A stretch of 64,000 bases of DNA, from contig NC_062250.1 in assembly GCF_905475465.1 (NCBI RefSeq), positions 3,246,501 to 3,310,500 on the forward strand, read 5' to 3'. Numbering within the stretch: the first letter of the stretch is position 1; each line of letters opens with the position of its first letter. The notes under the pieces are model-generated. The model had not been told where the DNA came from. It did no database searches and worked only from the letters and a program-made list of their open reading frames with translations. Positions 58,113 to 64,000 of the stretch are shown here, piece by piece. A program made the translations under genes and the position numbers. This DNA is from Pieris napi (Eukaryota > Arthropoda > Insecta > Lepidoptera > Pieridae).

Positions 58113-58815
58113 GTAAGTAAAAAATCTAAGCAGACTTAAATATAGTAAATCACAGATCAGATTAATATGTCAACGGTGAAGTAAACGCTAGGAAAGTTAC
58201 AGACAATACACGCGTATATAAAAACATACTCAGTTAAAACGTATATGTTAACGTAAAATTGTAAACACCGTTAGATTGTAATCTATCTCGCGAGATTATA
58301 AACTGTCGAAAGATTGTGAACCTCAGCGTACTGCTTACAATTTAACGTATTATTATTCGGTAGATTGTACTATACTAACTTAGTTATCATTCAAACTTCT
58401 TTGGTCAATTACAGATTAATTTTACTTCCCAACAATTTCATATAACTACCGAATAATAATACGTTAATTTGTAAGCAGTTCGTTGAGGTTCACAATCTTT
58501 CGACAGTTTACAATCTCGCGAGATAGATTACAATCTAACGGTTTTTACAATTTTACGGTGACATATATAAGTTTAAGTTTACGGACACATCTAAAGAACG
58601 AGTCGTAATTGTTACGTGTTGATTTATTGTCAAATAAGGCTGTAGAATCTTCGACTCGTTACGATTTAGGTGAAAACTGATGTTTTACTGAGACGAGAGC
58701 TGAAAAGTTTTTCTTCATTCATATCATCCTCTGTATAAGAATTTTCTCGTTTTCGTATATTATTACAATAAATTGCAAGATATGTAGCAAGTTTAAAACT
58801 TGATAAATAATCTAG
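58113..58815 (+). other. sd: sd intron c-d with a long inverted repeat
   Basis: 703 bp, GTAAGT...AATCTAG. More than half is the inverted repeat at 58242-58567. The 3' end lacks a strong pyrimidine tract (ATAAATAATCTAG), which suggests a weak acceptor and optional use of exon d. Confidence 0.7.
58242..58567. repeat. MITE-like inverted repeat (arms about 122 bp)
   Basis: Left arm 58242-58363 and right arm 58446-58567 are reverse complements with roughly a dozen mismatches or indels by eye; shared blocks are CGTAAAATTGTAAA, AGATTGTAATCTATCTCGCG, CGAAAGATTGTGAACCTCA and CGTATTATTATTCGGTAG. The 82-bp centre is unique. No coding content. Confidence 0.9.
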
Positions 58816-58914
58816 GACGGTGGTGTGATGAAAGAAAAGGCGATGCAGTCTATGAGCACACTATCTAGCGCTCAAATAGTGGCGGGTTTGCCACACCCGG
58901 CGTACCATCACACG
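58816..58914 (+). CDS. sd: scalloped exon d: probable in-frame cassette exon
   Basis: This 99-nt exon (33 codons, phase 0 on both sides) reads DGGVMKEKAMQSMSTLSSAQ, IVAGLPHPAYHHT. The acceptor is AATCTAG (AG 58814-58815) and the donor ACG|GTACAT (GT 58915). Vertebrate TEAD1 has, directly after its TEA domain, a segment of the style 'D..KDKALQ.M..MSSAQIV', so KEKAMQSMSTLSSAQIVAG is clear homology in the right place and frame. The classical fly protein lacks it and joins ..KV to QFWQPG. Both splice sites are weak, as is usual for alternative exons. Translation stays open past the donor to 59166, but that continuation is intronic. Role: linker between DNA-binding and coactivator-binding domains; specific function unknown. 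Confidence 0.85.
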
Positions 58915-60277
58915 GTACATTTTTCGAGGCATGCCTTTGTGTTAATTCACACGAAACTAGCCTTTATTGTGTTGCTTCTATCTAGGCATGTTGTGCACGC
59001 GAGGATATACAGAAATAACATCGATTGGCTTATAACTTGTGCTTGTATACCAAAACAAACTCAAAGCTTCGAATCATTTTTTTATAATACCACAGCTCGA
59101 AGCTTGAGATGTTTTGGAATACATGCCTTAGGTACATTAAAGTCACTTTGTAGACACTTAAGTTGACTCAAATACTTAAGTGTAAGTTTGTCCTAAGCTA
59201 AGTCATAACTGAAAGTCTAACTAAATTGTATCAAGCGCTTTTGTTTCTTCTACAAATGCTATTTTACCTATGCTATATTAAAACCGTTTCATCATAGAAC
59301 TAATTACATATAATGTTACAGTTTAAACAACAATCCCTCGTTTTTGAATATTTCCTCCAAATAGATCCAGATTTTTTGGGCGCAAAAATAGCTAGAATAA
59401 TAAATCATATTTTATATGATGGCTTTAAAATATACACAAAACTATCTGGGTTTTGTGAGAGAGAGAATTGTAATCTAAAAGCTTTACATATAAAGTGATT
59501 TCTAAAACAGCCTGATAGCTGTTATCACGTAACTTGAAGCCTAAGAAACGCAATTTCTTAAAAAATTTAGATTTGAATCCACAAAAAAAATTAGTAGGTA
59601 TTAGAATTGATTTTTAATGTATATATACTAGTATATTGCTCTGAACTAAGCTTAATCGTTTGCTGAAAATTTGACAGTTTCGAAAACTCACGCGATTTTT
59701 AAATAGAGGAAACTTTATAGATAGATATATATTGAACAAAGCATTATGTATTTATTATAGTTAAAACGATTTAATTCTCAATGTGCTAATATGTACATAA
59801 AAATATAACTTTAAGATCCAATTTAATACAGGTAATTCTTAATAAATTAAAAGTACTTTTTGTGATTTTTAATCAACGCGCTAGTTCTAATCATTTGTAT
59901 GAACCTGCGCTAGAATATGAACCTGCGCTAGAATTGTAAAAGAAGTTAGCATTGATAAAGTTAACAATGGGAAACCTTATAAACTTATATGGTTTCATGG
60001 TAGTCGTGAGCATTACCCAATAAAACAACTAAAATTCAAGTTCAAACAACTCATATTTCCATCAGCTTCTTAACAGTCAAAAGGCAATTTTTGTGCGCTT
60101 AATTTAAACCTAGTCGTTTTGCTGGTCTAACGAGATTCATCAAAAAACTTATGGCAAATTTTGTGCAAAAGTTGAATATTTTTGTTCATAATTATATTTA
60201 ATGTTTCAAATCGACTGCCAAGAGTTTTTTGAATAATGTCTTTTTCAATTACTAATACGTTATTCTTTTGTTTTCAG
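58915..60277 (+). other. sd: sd intron d-e
   Basis: GTACAT...GTTTTCAG, 1,363 bp, AT-rich. Contains a small tandem duplication of TATGAACCTGCGCTAGAA (about 59898-59934). Nothing else recognised. Confidence 0.7.
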
Positions 60278-60318
60278 CAATTCTGGCAACCCGGTCTACA
60301 AGCTGGCACGTCACAAGA
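60278..60318 (+). CDS. sd: scalloped exon e: linker (41 nt)
   Basis: The acceptor is CTTTTGTTTTCAG (AG 60276-60277) and the donor GA|GTGAGT (GT 60319). It encodes QFWQPGLQAGTSQ plus two bases of Asp, matching fly VQFWQPGLQPSTSQD and, loosely, vertebrate FWP..IQTGQPGSSQD. Enters in phase 0 after exon c or exon d, leaves in phase 2, so skipping it would shift the frame. The fly protein continues SQD-FYDYSI-KPFP; here SQD joins directly to VKPFP, as in vertebrates. Confidence 0.93.
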
Positions 60319-60629
60319 GTGAGTATATATTTGGGTTAACATAATATTTATCCTGCGACGTCCCAAGCCGAGGTTCGAATCTCGCAGAAGACTTGCGCTA
60401 GCCGCGGGTCCATTACGGCCGAACTACGCTCACTAAAACAGCCCGAGCTGAGCTGTAAAGGCCCTTAAGGCCAACAGCGAGATACCATTCAAAAAAGTCC
60501 CGTAGTAAATTCACAACTATGCTTCCGTTTAGTTCCAAATACAACTCACGCAAGTACGATTCGACTTAAAGTATTATTCGATAGTCTTTGTCGTTTGACT
60601 TTAGTATTACGACGTCATCGTATTGTTAG

Positions 60630-60740
60630 TCTTTTTTTTTAAGGCATTTCTCACCAATTGACCTAGTCCCATGCTAAGCTGGTGAAGCTTGTGTTATGGC
60701 GATTGGCGACTAGGCAACGGATATACATACCTTTAAATAA
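60630..60740 (-). mobile_element. SINE family 2, 3' fragment
   Basis: CACCAATTGACCTAGTCCCA, TGCTAAGCTGGTGAAGCTTG, GACTAGGCAACGGATATACA; the tRNA-like head is missing. Confidence 0.75.
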
Positions 60741-61229
60741 CAATATCCACTCAGAGACGTATAGATAGCTAAGTGGTAATTAATTAAACTGTAAATGATA
60801 TAAAGAAACGTGTTGTTGCACCTGTCAAGTTGTCGCTGTAATATTATTTTTTACGCGTGTTTATTAATATCATGGATATTTCCAGACAAATAAGTGAATA
60901 ATTGTTTATTTATTTTTATCTGTAGAATCGATTTGGCTAAATTAATTGAATGGCATATACTGCGTTGACTGAAGATTTTAAGAGTGTGTTTTGCCTTTGA
61001 GACGGGTGGAAATGCGCATCAGGCTTATGTTTCTGGTAATCAGAGACCTGGGTGGGAATATGCAATTTAACCGCCTCGGGTTCGACAAAAACTAAAGTCT
61101 CTTACTTACTCTTACTTTGAGCGGACACAGTTATTCTTTCTCCAGAATCTAACGTAGTGTGCCAGTGATGAAGGCAACTGAATCGAGTATGGCCTATTTA
61201 AAAGAATATTAATTTGAAAAAAGGATAAA

Positions 61230-61534
61230 AAACTTATGTACACGTGTTCTAACACGTAACTACATACTTCTTTGGCGTAACAAGATAAAAAAAAATCAAA
61301 AATTTTATCTTTCGCCTTATTCTACGTTTGTAGAAAAAACGACACTAACAATAGAAAAAAAAATACTCTCATCATGTTTCCCTAACGCGCCTAAAGAAGT
61401 ATAACTTCAAACTAAAATGTTGACTATAGTTAACTTCAGGGTGTCGGTTTTTTGTGACGGTGTGCGCGCATCGTAAAAAATTACTTCCACATTTTTCCCT
61501 AACGCGCCACAGAATTATAACTTCAAAAATATTG
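61230..61534 (-). repeat. MITE copy E with a second internal terminus
   Basis: On + : ACATACTTCTTTGGCGTAAC at the left, TGTGACGGTGTGCGCGCATC in the middle and CTAACGCGCCACAGAATTATAACTTC at the right. A further terminus, AACGCGCCTAAAGAAGTATA (61384-61403), lies inside, so the copy seems to be a nested or rearranged pair of the same family. Confidence 0.7.
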
Positions 61535-61541
61535 TAGTAAC

Positions 61542-61797
61542 AATTTTTTTTTTTTAAAGACAATACACACCAATTGACCTAGTCCCATGCTAAGCTGGTG
61601 AAGCTTGTGTTATGGGTACTAGGCAACGGATATACATACATATTATAGATAGATAGACATATAAATACATATTTAAACACCCAAGACCTAAGCACAACAC
61701 CAAATGCTCATCACATCGATGTTCGTCTCAGCCGGGGATCGAACCCGGGACCCATGGATTCGCAGTCAGGGGTACTAACCACTAGACCAATGAGTCG
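61542..61797 (-). mobile_element. tRNA-derived SINE (SINE family 2), full length, reverse
   Basis: Minus strand: GACTCATTGGTCTAGTGGTT, GGGTCCCGGGTTCGATCCCC (B box), GGCTGAGACGAACATCGATG, TATCCGTTGCCTAGTACCC, ACAAGCTTCACCAGCTTAGC, then an A run. Its head is more tRNA-like than in the 26.4-kb copy. The element ends about 50 bp before sd exon f. Confidence 0.85.
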
Positions 61798-61847
61798 TCG
61801 TTAATTGGTTAAAACGAATTTATAATTATATCTTTTATCTTTTCCAG

Positions 61848-62022
61848 TGTAAAACCTTTCCCCGGTGCGGGTTACAAAGGTGTACCGGGAGTTGGCGGTG
61901 TTGTCCCGGGTGGGACGGATGTGGCTCCCCCTCCACCCTGGGAAGGAAGAGCGATAGCCACGCACAAACTGCGCTTAGTAGAGTTCTCAGCCTTTGTAGA
62001 ACACCCTAGAGATCCTGATACG
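61848..62022 (+). CDS. sd: scalloped exon f: linker and start of coactivator-binding domain
   Basis: The acceptor is TTATCTTTTCCAG (AG 61846-61847) and the donor ACG|GTGAGA (GT 62023). One base completes Asp, then 58 codons: VKPFPGAGYKGVPGVGGVVP, GGTDVAPPPPWEGRAIATHK, LRLVEFSAFVEHPRDPDT. The first part is a Gly/Pro/Val-rich linker. From WEGRAIATHKLRLVEFSAF starts the conserved Yorkie/Vestigial-binding (YAP-binding) beta-sandwich; the fly has WEGRAIATHKFRLLEFTAF, and TEAD1 has LRLVEFSAFLEQQRDPDS, which is closer to this sequence. Phase 2 in, phase 0 out. Confidence 0.96.
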
Positions 62023-62527
62023 GTGAGATTTGATCTATATTTTCTACGAAATGGGCATATTCTTGCATTCCCTTTTTTATGGGAAAGAACATTTTAACAT
62101 TCAAACATTCCTTGAAAAATCTTCGAAAGGGATTTAACCTCGTAACCTCAAGTATGATAAAGAAAAATTAGAAAACAGACAACTTCTCTGATATATATAT
62201 ATTTTTTTTTTAAATAATAGAAAAAGAACAAACCTACAAACCTACCTTCCCTTAAATCCAGTTTTAATGTTTAATAGTACGAAGAGACTGACGTATATTA
62301 ATATTTATGTAATTAGAATGAATACAGCAAATAATGAAATACTCTTACAGTTTAACTGGACATTAAATTCTGTCTTAGTTAGGGATTATATCATTCAAAC
62401 AAAAATTTGTCTGGTCAAAATGAATATTTAGAATCATGCATTAAGCTAATTTAATAATAAAAGGGAAATTCTATACTATAATTCTATAAGAAGTGTGCAA
62501 AAGTTATTCAACTGTTATATATTTCAG
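62023..62527 (+). other. sd: sd intron f-g (505 bp)
   Basis: GTGAGA...TATTTCAG, AT-rich, no repeat recognised. Confidence 0.85.
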
Positions 62528-62608
62528 TATCCCCCGAGCACGGCGCCGGCGCAGCATCTCTTTGTACATATAGGTGGTACTGTTACGTATGCGGATCCCT
62601 TATTAGAG
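62528..62608 (+). CDS. sd: scalloped exon g: coactivator-binding domain, continued
   Basis: The acceptor is TATATATTTCAG (AG 62526-62527) and the donor GAG|GTAAAT (GT 62609). 27 codons: YPPSTAPAQHLFVHIGGTVT, YADPLLE. HLFVHIG....YxDPLLE is a hallmark strand pair of the TEAD coactivator-binding domain. Between DPDT and HLFVHIG stand nine residues (YPPSTAPAQ) where vertebrate TEAD1 has three (YNK), so there is a Pro/Ala-rich extension of six. An AG directly before CAT CTC (CGGCGCAG|CAT) could act as an alternative acceptor 27 nt downstream. Phase 0 both sides; the following exon should begin at base 64001 with the 'VDIRQI(Y/F)DKFPEK' region. Confidence 0.94.
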
Positions 62609-64000
62609 GTAAATAATATACTTTTTATATGTATTTATAAAGGTGTAACCCGGGTTTGGCATTTGATTTTTGTTGATATTTTTATGGACAAGTCGGTGAT
62701 CGGCCTTCTGTGCCTGATAGCCGTCATAGTATGCCGAAACTTGTCGTAAAATTTGTTCGTTGTGAATTTGTTATAAGATTTTTTTTTTAATAAAGTTTAA
62801 TATTATTAGTTTTATGTTTTTAGTGACGATTTTTCATTGATATACTAATAAATACTACTTATTGCATTATAATGCTATGAGAATATAATGCAATAAGGGA
62901 CCTTTAATGCCAGTACTGTGATGAGAACATTTGAACAAAAAATTTAAACGTATAATGTTAAGAATTGTCGCATTACAAATTTTACGAACTACTTTACCGA
63001 CTCTGTTGTGTCGATAAAGCAGTTTTACTTTAACTTATCCACTTTATCGACAACGGTTACCAAAACAATCACAGGTATCCTCAATTGTAACATTATAGTT
63101 ACACCATAGGCCACGTTCTGCGACGCTTTTCAACTTCATATTGTTGTTAAGTATAGGGGGCTTTGTATAAATTTGTCAGTATAAAATACAACAGGTCAAA
63201 AAAATCAAATAAGCCAAAATAGGAATTGTCGCATCACAATTATTTTATGAACTACTTTACCGACTCTGCTCTGTCAATGAAGAGGTTTTTATAATAAGTT
63301 ATCGACTACCGAAGCGCTTTACCAAAACACTCCAGCCTTAATTGTAACATGAACTCAATTACACAATAGGCTGCATTTTGTGACGTTTTTGTATGCGTTT
63401 GTCAGTATAAAATACAACACGGCATAAATGGAGAAATAATACTCTTACAAGGCAGGAACTTGTACTACCATTGCGATTACCTCTATCCAATAAATCGCTT
63501 GCCTCGAGGAACAAAGTCGTAAAGCACTATTATGATTGTTTTAATGTTTTATCATTTTTTACTTTCTTGGGTGATAGCTGTAATTTTTTTTAGGATTGTT
63601 GCAAAAACATTTCATTGAAAAAAAAAGTCGAGGATGTCTTTATTCTACGGAAATGATTTTGTTCACAATGTTAGTAATACTCGTTTACCTAATTTTGCTT
63701 TCCTGAAATAGATAGCAACGACCATAAGATAGTTTAAGTTTATATTGTAATTTTACCAAATAATAAAAGTTAATGCGACAGTTTAACAACAAATAAAGAC
63801 TGGCAATATTTCACCAACGACAATAGAGTGGTAATAAATTATTACGTCCTAGACATACGTCAAAATGTTCCATCGTAATGTTCGGTTACTTAGTTCGTAA
63901 TTATGTCTAAAGATTGAAACAAACGCTTTTGCTCTTCAGTCTAAATACATAAATTATTGTAATATACATTTAGTTATTTTTATTTTGTTACTATTTACAG
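62609..64000 (+). other. sd: sd intron g onward, ending at the window edge
   Basis: GTAAATA...ACTATTTACAG; the last two bases of the window are the acceptor AG. Contains a decayed reverse SINE-1 fragment (about 62681-62742: AGTCGGTGATCGGCCTTCTG, TGCCTGATAGCCGTCATAG) and a tandem duplication at 62960-63425. Confidence 0.85.
62960..63425. repeat. Diverged tandem duplication (two units of about 230 bp)
   Basis: Unit 1 (about 62960-63195) and unit 2 (about 63222-63425) share GAATTGTCGCAT.ACAA, ACTACTTTACCGACTCTG, TACCAAAACA, AATTGTAACAT, ACA.TAGGC and TTTGTCAGTATAAAATACAAC in order, with about 80 per cent identity by eye. No coding content. Confidence 0.75.

Larger units (their letters stand above)
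60319..61847 (+). other. sd: sd intron e-f (1.5 kb)
   Basis: GTGAGT...TTTTCCAG. It contains an unassigned GC-richer segment (60350-60490, with a B-box-like GAGGTTCGAATCTCGC), a partial SINE-2 tail (60630-60740, minus), MITE copy E (61230-61534) and a full reverse SINE-2 (61542-61797). 60745-61229 holds nothing that I recognise. Confidence 0.85.

Noticed and set aside
58915..59166. Continuation of exon d after HHT as coding sequence
   Set aside because: Homology to TEAD ends before the GT at 58915, the composition changes, and the next sd exon (60278) is in phase with a splice at 58914.

Overview
This window is animal nuclear DNA, very probably from a moth or butterfly. It is AT-rich and intron-bearing, and it is packed with repeat families that I know from Lepidoptera: short Helitrons ending in CTAG, tRNA-derived SINEs, 5'-truncated LINE tails with the 'CCGGCAACGCAC' motif, and many MITEs. 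No bacterial-type operon, rRNA, CRISPR array or clear stand-alone tRNA gene was found. The species cannot be named from the sequence alone.

One host gene is recognised, on the + strand: scalloped (sd), the TEAD-family (TEA/ATTS domain) transcription factor of the Hippo pathway. Seven exons are visible (42022-42152, 48840-48969, 57982-58112, 58816-58914, 60278-60318, 61848-62022, 62528-62608). All have consistent phases and GT/AG borders. They encode the N-terminal linker, the complete TEA DNA-binding domain, a linker, and the start of the Yorkie/Vestigial-binding domain. The window ends exactly on a TTTACAG splice acceptor at 64000, so the next sd exon should begin at the next base. The 99-nt exon at 58816-58914 is in frame and looks like a cassette: it matches a segment present in vertebrate TEAD1 but absent from the classical fly Scalloped protein. 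The start codon and first exon(s) lie upstream and were not found in 1-42021.

Layout. 1-42 kb is presumed 5' intron or intergenic DNA. It holds a 597-bp Harbinger element (5788-6384), a three-deep nest of transposons (Helitron 7684-10254, containing an RTE LINE, containing a Harbinger at 9040-10072), MITEs, SINEs, LINE tails, four Helitrons in all, and a near-perfect 95-bp-arm palindrome (23960-24160). From 42 to 64 kb the sd introns carry more Helitrons, a five-unit 75-bp minisatellite (50406-50780), several long inverted repeats, and an isolated GC/CpG-rich block (about 54.7-55.0 kb) that could be an internal promoter or regulatory region.

All family assignments come from reading translations and motifs by eye. 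No database search or alignment program was used.
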